DNA of 29,901 nt. Origin: DASVLX01 sp035552275. GTDB lineage: Bacteria; Actinomycetota; Actinomycetes; Mycobacteriales; Pseudonocardiaceae. Location: contig DASZLR010000036.1 in the NCBI GenBank assembly GCA_035552275.1, positions 1 to 29,901 on the forward strand. The letters are read 5' to 3'. Positions 1 through 8,100 of this stretch are shown piece by piece. The position numbers were made by a program, and so were the translations under genes. Position 1 is the first letter of the stretch. Each line of letters opens with the position of its first letter. The notes under the pieces were generated by a model. It was given only the letters and a program-made list of their open reading frames with translations. It was not told the DNA's origin and made no database searches.

Positions 1-1
1 C

Positions 2-742
2 GTGGTCCGGTTGCCCAGGATTTCCAACGCCACCGACGTGGAGGCACTGGCCTGCGAGCCGGGGGTGAGTGTGCGGCTGGTGACCGAGCCGGCCCGGCTC
101 GCTGACGCGGATCTGGTGGTATTGCCCGGTTCCAAGGCGACGGTGGCCGATCTGGCCTGGCTGCGCCGCACCGGCCTGGCCGACGCCGTGCACGCGCATG
201 TCCACAGTGGACGTCCGGTGCTGGGCATCTGCGGAGGCTTCCAGATGCTGTCTCGGGCGATCTTCGATCCGGTCGAGTCCGGCGCGGGCGAGGTGGCCGG
301 GCTGGGCCTGCTGGACGTGGACGTGACGTTCGCGCCGGACAAGACATTGCACCGGCCGACCGGCGCGGCGTTCGGCGTGCCGGCAACCGGCTACGAGATC
401 CATCATGGTCAGGTGACTCGGCGTGCCGATGGGCTGCCGGGGCTGGTCACCCTGCCGGACGGTTCGACCGAGGGTGTGCTGGCCGGGCCGGTCGCCGCCA
501 CCCACTGGCACGGGCTGCTGGAGAACGACGAGGTGCGCCGGGCGCTGCTGCGCTGGGCCGCCGGCATGTCCGGACGGGACGGATTCCGCGTCGCCGCTGA
601 CATCTCGTTCGCCGACATCCGGTCCGCGCAGCTGGATGTGTTGGGGGATCTGGTCGCCGAGCACCTGGACACTGACGCGATCTGGCGGCTGCTGGACCAC
701 GGCCCGCCCGCCGGCCTGCCCACCCTGGCACCCGGTGCCTGA
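2..742 (+). CDS. cobQ: Cobyric acid synthase CobQ, C-terminal part (5' end outside window)
   Basis: CobQ amidates the b, d, e and g carboxylates of adenosylcobyrinic acid a,c-diamide, using glutamine and ATP, in the cytoplasm. The visible 246 residues begin in the linker motif PRISNATD, typical of the family. They then carry the whole class I glutamine amidotransferase domain: the nucleophile elbow LGICGGFQML with Cys77 of the fragment, and the catalytic His170 in THWHGLLEND. Family members are about 490 residues, so the N-terminal ATP-dependent synthetase half lies upstream of the window. The GTG at position 2 is simply the first in-frame codon, not a proposed start. The gene stops at 742 with no obvious terminator, 42 bp before the antitoxin gene. 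It is separated from the main cob operon by 13 kb but belongs to the same pathway. The identification is very secure. Confidence 0.96.
   Translation: MVRLPRISNATDVEALACEPGVSVRLVTEPARLADADLVVLPGSKATVADLAWLRRTGLADAVHAHVHSGRPVLGICGGFQMLSRAIFDPVESGAGEVAGLGLLDVDVTFAPDKTLHRPTGAAFGVPATGYEIHHGQVTRRADGLPGLVTLPDGSTEGVLAGPVAATHWHGLLENDEVRRALLRWAAGMSGRDGFRVAADISFADIRSAQLDVLGDLVAEHLDTDAIWRLLDHGPPAGLPTLAPGA
200..212. repeat. Iterated palindrome GTCCAC-W-GTGGAC (best copy)
   Basis: This perfect odd palindrome, GTCCAC-A-GTGGAC, lies inside cobQ. Copies with one arm mismatch occur at 6282-6294, 15531-15543, 15846-15858, 19299-19311, 21784-21796, 23925-23937, 28029-28041 and 29487-29499. The central base is always A or T. 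Weaker copies with two mismatches are at 19244-19256, 24247-24259 and 25361-25373. All lie within genes and in more than one reading frame, so this looks like a DNA-level motif rather than a protein motif. Confidence 0.6.
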
Positions 743-747
743 CCTAG

Positions 748-777
748 TTGGTCTGGTCTGGTCAAGTCAGGTACGAT
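748..777 (+). promoter_or_regulatory. Promoter of the antitoxin gene (leaderless)
   Basis: A -35-like TTGGTC at 748-753 and a -10-like TACGAT at 772-777 are separated by 18 bp. The GTG start at 784 lies 6 nt after the -10 box. The transcript would therefore begin at the start codon itself, and no Shine-Dalgarno sequence is present. The same -10-to-start spacing is seen before cobN and the M48 protease gene. Confidence 0.55.
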
Positions 778-783
778 GGTGCG

Positions 784-1038
784 GTGAGTGTGCAGGTGAA
801 CATCTACGAGGCCAAGACCCAGCTGTCGCAGCTGCTGGATCAGGCCACTGCGGGCGAGGACGTGGTCATCGCCCGCAACGGTCGCCCGGTCGCCCGGTTG
901 GTGCCGGTCCAACGTGCCCCGCACGGCCGCCGGCCCGGCTCGCTGAAGGGCAAGATCCACCTGCCATCGGACCATCGCGACGTCGACGCCCAGATCGCCG
1001 ACATGTTCGACGGCGAGAACCGCGCCGGCACGCGGTGA
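784..1038 (+). CDS. Phd/YefM-family type II antitoxin (orphan)
   Basis: This is an 84-residue protein with the Phd/YefM signature: an N-terminal strand and helix around NIYEAKTQLSQLLD, then EDVVIARNGRPVARLVPV (about residues 4-41). The C-terminal part, around residues 50-80, is the usual toxin-wrapping segment. Such antitoxins bind their own promoter as dimers and neutralise a co-encoded toxin, often a PIN-domain RNase. The GTG start at 784 is chosen because a good promoter sits exactly one leaderless spacing upstream. The stop codon overlaps the GTG of a toxin-like reading frame (GTGA at 1035-1038), the usual coupling of such modules. That toxin frame ends after 17 codons, so this antitoxin appears to be an orphan. 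Family assignment is strong; whether it is still functional is unknown. Confidence 0.88.
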   Translation: MSVQVNIYEAKTQLSQLLDQATAGEDVVIARNGRPVARLVPVQRAPHGRRPGSLKGKIHLPSDHRDVDAQIADMFDGENRAGTR

Positions 1039-1088
1039 ACCTGCGGCTCGACACGAACGCTGTTCTGGCCCGACATCGGACCGGTTGA
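1035..1088 (+). pseudogene. Truncated PIN-domain (VapC-like) toxin remnant
   Basis: Seventeen codons start at a GTG overlapping the antitoxin stop and read VNLRLDTNAVLARHRTG before TGA at 1086-1088. LDTNAVL matches the first strand and first catalytic Asp of PIN-domain RNases (typical form LLDTHVLLW). A full toxin would be about 130 residues. The rest is absent: the next gene begins 39 bp later with unrelated sequence. Position, coupling and motif together indicate the 5' stub of a deleted toxin gene. The alternative, a chance 17-codon frame, is less likely given the motif lies exactly where a toxin should start. Confidence 0.7.
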
Positions 1089-1127
1089 TCAGGGGGAGCT
1101 GTCCGTGGGCGCCGGGTTCGTGCCACC

Positions 1128-2057
1128 ATGCACGGTGTGACGCATCCCGGTCCCGATCCAGTGGGCAGCGAAGGGCCGGATTCAGGCCCCGTCCCAGCAC
1201 CCCAATCGACGCCGCCCCAACCGTCGCCGCAAGCGGCCCAGCCGACGCCGCAACAGACGCCGCAGCCAGGCCCGCCGCCGGTCGGCCAGCAGTTCGGTGC
1301 GCCCCAACCGCACGCGCAACAGCCATATGGGCAGCAACCGTATGCGCACCAACCACAACCATATGGCCAGCAGCCGTATGGGCAGCCGCCATACGGTGGA
1401 GCGCCGCCGATACCCCGGCGGCCACGCCGCCCACTGCCGGTCCCGCCGCTGATCTCGGCCGTGTTGCTCGTGGTCGGCGCCGGGCTCGCCATCGGCGGTT
1501 CGTTCGCGGCGTTGGACAACTGGGCGCTGAATGAACCCAACAGCAATTACCGCAGCACCACAACGGTGTCCGGGTGGTCGTACCGCAACCAGGGCGCCGG
1601 GCAGCCGGTGCAGCACGAGGCCCAGTGGATCGGCGTCGCGCTGGTCGTCGGCGGTGTGTTGGCGATCGCCGCCGCGGTGCTGTTGCTGGTCACCCTGCGC
1701 CGCGGACGGCCGGTCGTCGGAGCACTCGCCGCTGTGTCCGGCGCGGTGCTGTTCGGCGTCGCGTTGACCGTCGGCGTGAGCGTGCTCGGTGATCTCGGCT
1801 TCGCCAAGGCCACCAACGACTACACCGAGACGGTGAGCCCCGGTCTCGGCTTCTGGTTGATCCTCGCCGCCGGTCTGCTCGGGATCGCGGCGGTGGTGCT
1901 CGCCCTGCTGACCGGCGGTTCGGCATCGCCAGGTGTGGAGTCCGAGCCGCCGACGCCGCCGCAGGGGATGCCTGCTCTGCCCCAGCCGCAGCAGTATCCG
2001 ACCCAGCATCCGACCCAGCATCCGTATCAGCAGCCTGGTCGACCGCCCGGCTATTGA
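1128..2057 (+). CDS. Four-TM membrane protein with Gln/Pro/Tyr-rich tails, function unknown
   Basis: This is a 309-residue protein not assigned to a named family. Residues 1-105 are cytoplasmic-looking and low in complexity, rich in Pro and Gln. They include short QPYG/QQPYG-type repeats around residues 64-87. Four hydrophobic helices follow: about 108-130, 166-190, 195-225 and 238-262. A polar loop of about 35 residues lies between helices 1 and 2. The last ~40 residues are again Pro/Gln-rich, with QHPTQHPYQQP. This layout is common among actinobacterial membrane proteins of unknown role. An in-frame stop at 1086 limits the start to ATG 1128 (or GTG 1137); no clear ribosome binding site is seen. 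It converges with mtr, leaving only 14 bp, so no role can be inferred from neighbours. Confidence 0.8.
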   Translation: MHGVTHPGPDPVGSEGPDSGPVPAPQSTPPQPSPQAAQPTPQQTPQPGPPPVGQQFGAPQPHAQQPYGQQPYAHQPQPYGQQPYGQPPYGGAPPIPRRPRRPLPVPPLISAVLLVVGAGLAIGGSFAALDNWALNEPNSNYRSTTTVSGWSYRNQGAGQPVQHEAQWIGVALVVGGVLAIAAAVLLLVTLRRGRPVVGALAAVSGAVLFGVALTVGVSVLGDLGFAKATNDYTETVSPGLGFWLILAAGLLGIAAVVLALLTGGSASPGVESEPPTPPQGMPALPQPQQYPTQHPTQHPYQQPGRPPGY

Positions 2058-2071
2058 TCGCGGCGGCCCGC

Positions 2072-3493
2072 TCAGTCCAACGGCAGGCGTAGCAGGGCGT
2101 TCTCGATCAGCTCCGGCATCGCCGGGTGAATCCAGTACTGGCCGTGCGCCATGCTGCGCGCGTCCAGACCGAAACTCATCGCCTGGATCAGCGGCTGGAT
2201 CAGGCTCGACGCCTGCGGCCCGATGATGTGCGCGCCCAGCAACTGGCCGGTCGCCGGATCGGCCAGCAGTCTGGCGAACCCGGTGGTGTCCTCCATCGCC
2301 CAGCCGTACGCGATGCCGGCGTACTCCTGGCTCGCGGTCACGTGCCGCACGCCCAGCTCCCGCGCCCGCGCCTCGGTCAGTCCGACCGAGGCGATCTGCG
2401 GATGGCTGAACACCGCGTGCGGCACGAATCGGTGGTCGGCGGCCAGCGGGGCGTCGGGGCGCAGCAGGTTGTGCTGGACGACCCGCGCCTCGTGGTTGGC
2501 CACGTGTTTCAGCTCGTACGCCGAGCAGATGTCGCCCAGCGCGTAGATGCCGGCTACGCCGGTCCGCTGGTACTCGTCCACCACCACCCGGCCGTCCGCG
2601 TCGACCGCGACGCCGGTGGCGGCCAGGTCCAGCAGATCGGTGTTCGGCGTCCGGCCGACGGCCACCAGCAGCACGTCGCCGTCCACGGTTTCGGCCCCCT
2701 GCGGGCCTTCCAGATGCAACCGCACGCCGTCCGGAACCCGCTCCGCGCGGACCGTCTTGCGGTCGGTGCGCACATCCCACTGTTGCCGCGCCAGTTCGGT
2801 GAACCGGGCGCTGATCGCCTCGTCCTCGTGCCGCAGCAGCGCACCGGACCGGGCGATCACCGTGACCGCGACGCCGAACGACGAGAACACGTGCGCCATC
2901 TCGGCGGCCACGAACCCGCTGCCCAGGATGGTCAGCCGGCGCGACAGATCGGCGAGCCGCATGATCGTGTCGCTGGTGTGGTAGCCGACTCCGTCCAGGC
3001 CGGGGATGTCCGGGATCACCGGGCGGGCCCCTGCCGCCAGCACGAACCGGTCGGCGGTGATCGTCTCGGGCGCACCGCCGTCATGGGGCGTGACGGTCAG
3101 CCGCTTGTCGCCGGTGAACCGCCCCTGACCGGCGTAGACGGCGACGTTGCGGTTGTCCGGATGCTCGGTCCGGTAGGCCCGGCCGCCCTCGGCGATCGGG
3201 TCGATCCGGCCGAAGATCCGGTCCCGCACGTCGGCCCACCGCACCCCGCGCAGCGCACTGTCCACACCGAAAGCCGGCGCTTCGGTCGCGGCGAGGGCGA
3301 GATCGGCGGTGTGCACGAACATTTTGGTCGGAATACACCCGACGTTCAGGCAGGTGCCGCCGAAGACTCCTTTTTCCACGATCGCCACATCCCAGTCGGC
3401 GAACCGCTCGTCCAGGATGGAGTTACCGGAACCGGTGCCGATGATGACCAGATCGAAATGCCGCACGACCTGTGTAACCGTCGGCGCCGGCAC
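2072..3493 (-). CDS. mtr: Mycothione reductase
   Basis: This flavoprotein disulfide reductase regenerates mycothiol from mycothione (mycothiol disulfide) with NADPH. It is the actinobacterial counterpart of glutathione reductase. Visible motifs: FAD-binding GTGSGN (19-24), the redox pair in GGTCLNVGC (Cys48/Cys53), an NADPH-binding GSGFVAAEMAHVF, the second FAD contact GIYALGDI, and the C-terminal HPAMPE His-Glu pair that serves the active site of the partner subunit. ILDERF and FGRIDPIAEGG are characteristic of mycothione reductase rather than lipoamide or mercuric reductases. Length is 473 residues from GTG 3493. GTG 3466 would give a 464-residue protein starting VRHFDLVIIG, closer to the mycobacterial enzyme, and is a real alternative. 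It lies 26 bp downstream of the PEBP gene on the same strand, probably co-transcribed. Confidence 0.95.
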   Translation of the reverse strand: MPAPTVTQVVRHFDLVIIGTGSGNSILDERFADWDVAIVEKGVFGGTCLNVGCIPTKMFVHTADLALAATEAPAFGVDSALRGVRWADVRDRIFGRIDPIAEGGRAYRTEHPDNRNVAVYAGQGRFTGDKRLTVTPHDGGAPETITADRFVLAAGARPVIPDIPGLDGVGYHTSDTIMRLADLSRRLTILGSGFVAAEMAHVFSSFGVAVTVIARSGALLRHEDEAISARFTELARQQWDVRTDRKTVRAERVPDGVRLHLEGPQGAETVDGDVLLVAVGRTPNTDLLDLAATGVAVDADGRVVVDEYQRTGVAGIYALGDICSAYELKHVANHEARVVQHNLLRPDAPLAADHRFVPHAVFSHPQIASVGLTEARARELGVRHVTASQEYAGIAYGWAMEDTTGFARLLADPATGQLLGAHIIGPQASSLIQPLIQAMSFGLDARSMAHGQYWIHPAMPELIENALLRLPLD

Positions 3494-3519
3494 CGGATTC
3501 CCGCTCGGTGAAAAGGCGC

Positions 3520-4062
3520 TCAGTGGCCGAAAACCGGGGTGATGATGGCGCGGGCCAGAGTGTGGAAGGCGAGATTGAAGCCCACCACCGCCGGCGAGGC
3601 GTTGCCGTCCACGCCCAGCTTGGGCACGTCGACCGCGTGCACCACGAAGTAGTACCGGTGCGCGCGATCGCCCTGTGGCGGGGCGGCGCCGCCGTAGGAC
3701 GGCGCGCTGTAGTCGTTGCGCACGTGGAACGCGCCGCCGGGCAGGCTGTCGTCGCTCGCGCCGGCGCCGGCGGCCAGTTCGGTCACCTCGGCCGGAATGT
3801 CCACGGCGACCCAGTGCCAGAACCCGGACACCACCGGCGCATCCGGGTCGAAGCAGGTCACCACATAACTCTGGGTCTGCTCGGGCGCGCCCTGCCAGCT
3901 CAGCTGCGGTGACACGTTCTCGCCGGTCATGCCGAAGTCGTTGAACACGTGGGTCAGCGCCAGCGGCTGGCCGTCGGCCACGTCGGTCGAGGCGACGGTG
4001 AACGACGGCACGGCCGGAAGCAGGCTGTACGGGTCGGGGGCGAGCGGACGATCAAGGCTCAT
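3520..4062 (-). CDS. YbhB/YbcL-type phosphatidylethanolamine-binding protein homologue
   Basis: This 180-residue protein belongs to the bacterial PEBP/Raf-kinase-inhibitor-like family. It shows the family ligand-pocket motifs DPDAP followed by FWHWVAVDIP (about residues 85-105) and the later HRYYFVVHAVD. The physiological role of bacterial members is poorly defined. The ATG at 4062 is preferred over upstream in-frame codons because it is preceded by GGAGGAA at ideal spacing, and because the protein then begins just before the conserved SFTVASTDVADG strand. It lies 26 bp upstream of mtr and likely shares its transcript. The 215 bp between it and the divergent methyltransferase gene must hold both promoters. 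I see only weak candidates there, for example TAAGTT on the minus strand around 4100. Confidence 0.92.
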   Translation of the reverse strand: MSLDRPLAPDPYSLLPAVPSFTVASTDVADGQPLALTHVFNDFGMTGENVSPQLSWQGAPEQTQSYVVTCFDPDAPVVSGFWHWVAVDIPAEVTELAAGAGASDDSLPGGAFHVRNDYSAPSYGGAAPPQGDRAHRYYFVVHAVDVPKLGVDGNASPAVVGFNLAFHTLARAIITPVFGH

Positions 4063-4277
4063 CGCGATTCCTCCACAACGTACTGGTGGGCCGGCAGAGA
4101 ACTTAGTTGCTTGCCGGTTCGCCGGCTCGGCTGCCCGCCGTAATACCACCGGTCGCTCTGGGTGATGTTTTCCGCGAGACCATGTCACCCTGGTGGTCCG
4201 GACAGGTGATATGTAACCCTATTGGCGGCCACTGTATGTGCAGGCAGTGCACATCCTCGACGGGAGGGAGCCGGTTC

Positions 4278-5075
4278 GTGACTCCTGGTGATATCGGGGT
4301 GGGCGACACAGCCGGCCGAATCGACGTGAGCACGCCGTCCGCGGCCCGGATCTATGACTATTTTCTCGGCGGCGCGCACAATTTCGAGGTCGATCGGCTC
4401 GCCGCCGCCGAGTTGGCCCGGCTGCATCCGGCGATCGGCCTCGGCATGCGGGCCAACCGCTCCTACCTCCGCCGAGTGGTCCGCTACCTGCTGGACGCCG
4501 GTGTCGACCAGTTCCTCGACCTCGGCTCCGGTATCCCGACCGTCGGCAACGTGCACCAGATCGCGCATCGGGTGAACCCGGAGGCCCGGGTCGTGTACGT
4601 GGACATCGAGCCGATGGCGATCGCGCACAGCGACACCCTGCTGGCGGAGAACAAGTGGGCGGCCGCGGTGTGCGCCGACCTGCGTCGGCCGGACGAGGTG
4701 CTGGCCACCGCCGAGGTGCGCGGCCAACTGGACTTCGACCGGCCGATCGCGGTGATCCTGGCCGGTGTCCTGCAGTACCTGTCCGACGACGAGGACCCGG
4801 CCGGCGTCATCGCCGGCTACCGCGACCGGCTCGTGCCCGGCAGCTACCTCGCGATGTCGCATCCGAGCGCCGATCCGCTGACCGCGCAGCGGCTGCGCGG
4901 CCGGTGCACGCCTCGGACGAAACAGCGGTTCGCCGCCTTCTTCGCCGGCCTGGACATCATCGCGCCCGGCATCGTGCCGATGTGGCACTGGCGGCCCGAA
5001 GAAGGCGACCCGGAACCGCTGGGAGACGGCCACGTCGCCGGCCACGCCGGAGTCGGCCGCACGACGGCGACGTAG
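4278..5075 (+). CDS. SAM-dependent methyltransferase, DUF574/Methyltransf_19 family
   Basis: This 265-residue protein has the hallmarks of the actinobacterial Methyltransf_19 family. The N-terminal IYDYFLGGAHNF motif lies at residues 25-36. The SAM-binding FLDLGSGIPT is at about 79-88. A following acidic strand VVYVDIEP and the core ILAGVLQYL complete the pattern. It ends in the usual WRPEEGDPEP...GVGR tail. Many paralogues occur in Streptomyces and Pseudonocardiaceae; substrates are largely unknown. GTG 4278 is chosen because GGGAGGGAG at 4262-4270 sits 7 nt upstream, and because family members begin shortly before the TPSAARIYDYFLGG segment. It is divergent from the PEBP gene. cobN follows 64 bp later but has its own leaderless -10, so the methyltransferase is probably not part of the cob pathway. 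Confidence 0.9.
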   Translation: MTPGDIGVGDTAGRIDVSTPSAARIYDYFLGGAHNFEVDRLAAAELARLHPAIGLGMRANRSYLRRVVRYLLDAGVDQFLDLGSGIPTVGNVHQIAHRVNPEARVVYVDIEPMAIAHSDTLLAENKWAAAVCADLRRPDEVLATAEVRGQLDFDRPIAVILAGVLQYLSDDEDPAGVIAGYRDRLVPGSYLAMSHPSADPLTAQRLRGRCTPRTKQRFAAFFAGLDIIAPGIVPMWHWRPEEGDPEPLGDGHVAGHAGVGRTTAT

Positions 5076-5084
5076 CGGACGCGG

Positions 5085-5109
5085 CGCGACGTGGAGCCGC
5101 GACGTGGAG
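5085..5109 (+). repeat. 12-bp direct repeat upstream of cobN
   Basis: CGCGACGTGGAG occurs at 5085-5096 and again at 5098-5109, a 13-bp period. It lies between the methyltransferase stop and the cobN -10 box, across the expected -35 position. It could be a regulator site or simply a small duplication. Confidence 0.5.
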
Positions 5110-5127
5110 GACTGCCACCGGGCCACA

Positions 5128-5133
5128 TAACCT
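5128..5133 (+). promoter_or_regulatory. -10 box for leaderless cobN transcript
   Basis: TAACCT lies 6 nt upstream of the cobN ATG at 5140, so transcription would start at the ATG. No Shine-Dalgarno sequence precedes the ATG. No convincing -35 hexamer is visible. The identical hexamer at the identical distance precedes the M48 protease gene at 10861. Confidence 0.5.
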
Positions 5134-5139
5134 CAACTC

Positions 5140-8100
5140 ATGAGTGCTCGCGTTCTGCTGCTGTCGACCGCTGACACCGATCTGCTCGCCGCCCGGGACT
5201 GCGGCGCCGGCTACCGGGTGGCGAACCCCGCTCGGGTGTCCGCCGACCAGGTGCCGCACCTGTGCGCCGACGCCGACATCGTGGTGGTCCGGCTGCTCGG
5301 CGGGCGGCGGGCCTGGGAGGACGGCCTCATCGCGGTGCTGGCATCCGGCGTGCCGACGGTGTGTCTGGGCGGCGAGTCGACCCCGGACGCGGAACTGATG
5401 GCGGCGTCGACCGTGCCCGCCGGGGTGGCCGCGCAGACGCTGCGCTACCTGGTCGAAGGCGGCGTGGCGAACCTGCGCGAGCTGGCCGCGTTCCTGTCCG
5501 ACACGGTGCTGCTCACCGGCGAGGGCTTCGAGCCGCCCGCATCCATGCCCGCCTTCGGCATTCATGGCGAACGGTCGCACGATCCGAGCCGGCCCACCGT
5601 CGGCGTCGTCTTCTACCGCGCGCACGAACTGGCCGGCAACACCGCTTTCGTGGACGTGCTGGCCGACGCCGTGGAACAGGCCGGGGCGAACGCGCTGCCG
5701 GTGTTCTGCGGCTCACTGCGCGGCCTGGACTCGGCGCAGTCCGCCGGCCTGCTCGACCTGCTGCGCCAATGCGACGCGTTGGTGGCCACCGTTCTTGCCG
5801 CCGGCGGAGCTGTCCCGGCGCAGGCGGGCGCTGGTGCGGCCGAGGACGCCTGGGATGTCGGGGCGCTGGCCGAGCTGGATGTTCCGGTGCTGCAGGGTCT
5901 GGTGCTGACGAGCAGCCACGCTGACTGGTCGGCGTCCGACGCCGCACTGTCCCCTATGGACGCGGCGATGCAGGTCGCGATCCCGGAGTTCGACGGCCGG
6001 CTGATCGGGGTTCCGTTCTCCTTCAAGGAAAACGGCCCGGACGGTATTCCGGTCTACGCGGCTGATCCGGAGCGTGCCGCTCGGGTGGCCGGCACGGCGG
6101 TCCGGCTGGCCCGGCTGCGGCGCCGGCCCAACCCGGACAAGAAACTCGCCATCGTGCTGTCCTCGTACCCCACCAAGCATTCCCGGGTCGGCAACGCGGT
6201 CGGCCTGGACACCCCGGCGTCGGCGGTGCGGCTGCTGGCCGCGCTGGCTGACGCCGGCTATCGGCTCGGCGGCCTCGATCCGTCCACTGTGGATGGCGAC
6301 GCGCTGGTGCACCGGCTGATCGCGGCCGGCGGTCACGACGTCGAATGGCTGACCGAGGACCAGATGGCGCAGGCCGAGATCCGGGTGCCCGCCGCGCGCT
6401 ACCGGCAGTGGTTCGACACGCTGCCGGGCTCGCTGCGTGAACGGATGGCCGAACACTGGGGTGCGCCCCCCGGCGAACTGTACGTAGCCAAGAACGAGGT
6501 AGCCGATGACGAGATGTATGTGGCCGCGCTGCGGTTCGGCAACGTGGTGCTGATGATCCAGCCGCCACGCGGGTTCGGCGAGAACCCGATCGCCATCTAT
6601 CACGACCCGGACCTGCCGCCCAGCCACCAGTATCTGGCCGCCTATCACTGGCTGGCCGAGGATTTCGGCGCGGACGCGGTGATTCATCTCGGCAAGCACG
6701 GCACGCTGGAATGGTTGCCCGGCAAGGGACTCGGCCTGTCCGACGAATGCGCACCGGACGCGGTGCTGGGCGACCTGCCGCTGGTGTATCCGTTCATCGT
6801 CAACGACCCTGGCGAGGGCACCCAGGCCAAGCGGCGCGGCCACGCCGTCGTGGTGGACCATCTGATCCCGCCGATGGCCCGTGCCGACACCTACGGCGAC
6901 CTGGCCAAACTCGAACAACTTCTGGACGAGTACGCCACCGTCGCCGCGCTGGACCCGGACAAGCTGCCCACGGTCCGCGCCCAGGTCTGGGAGCTGGTCA
7001 CCGCCGCGCAGCTGCACCACGACCTGCACGCCGAGAGCCAGCCGGCCGCCGACGAGTTCGACGATTTCGTGCTGCACCTGGACGGCTACCTGTGCGAGAT
7101 CAAGGACGTGCAGATCCGCGACGGCCTGCACATCCTCGGCCGCGCTCCCGAGGGCGAGGAACTGGTCAACGACGTGCTCGCCGTGCTGCGCGCCCGCCAG
7201 GTCTTCGGCGGCACGGTCGGCGCCCTGCCCGGCCTGCGCGCCGCCCTGGCAGTCCACTTCGGACTAGACGAGCAGGAGCTGCTGGCCTCGCCGGGCGAGT
7301 CGGTGCGAGCGCCACAAGCCCTGGCCGACCTCACCACTGAGCCGGTGCGGACCGGCTCAGACGTGGTCGACGTGCTGGAATCCCTGGCCCGCCGGCTGGT
7401 CCTCGGCGTGGCCGAGCTGGACTGGGACCCGGATCGGGCGCCGGCGGTGGTCGCGGACGTGCTGGGTCAGGACGTGCCCGATGTCGCGGCGGTGGTGCGG
7501 TTCGGCTGCGTCGAGGTGGTTCCCCGGCTGGCCCGCACCACCGACGAGATCAAGCACGTGCTGCACGCCCTGGCCGGTGGGTTCGTGCCGCCGGGCCCGT
7601 CCGGTTCGCCGACCCGTGGGCTGGTGTCGGTGCTGCCGACCGGCCGCAACTTCTACTCGGTCGATCCCAAGGCGATCCCGTCCCGCAACGCGTTCGACGT
7701 GGGCGCCGCACTGGCTGACTCGCTGCTGGCCCGGCACCGAGCCGACACCGGCGAGTGGCCGCGCAGCGTCGGGCTGACCGTGTGGGGTACCTCGGCCATG
7801 CGCACCCAGGGCGACGACATCGCGGAACTGTTGTGGCTGCTGGGTTGCCGGCCGACCTGGGACGCCGCGTCCCGCCGGGTCACCGGCTTCGAGGTGGTGC
7901 CGCTGGCCGACCTCGGCCGGCCGCGGATCGACGTGGTGGTGCGGATTTCCGGCTTCTTCCGGGACGCTTTCCCGCATGTGGTGGCGCTGCTGGACGACGC
8001 GGTGCGGGCCGTCGCCGGGTTGGCCGAGCCGGACGAGGACAACTACGTCGCCGCGCACGTGCGGGCCGATCTGGCCGAACACGGCGATGACCGCCGCGCC

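Noticed and set aside
4103..5126. Second riboswitch or coding gene upstream of cobN
   Set aside because: No B12 core or box is present; only 64 bp separate the methyltransferase stop from the cobN ATG.
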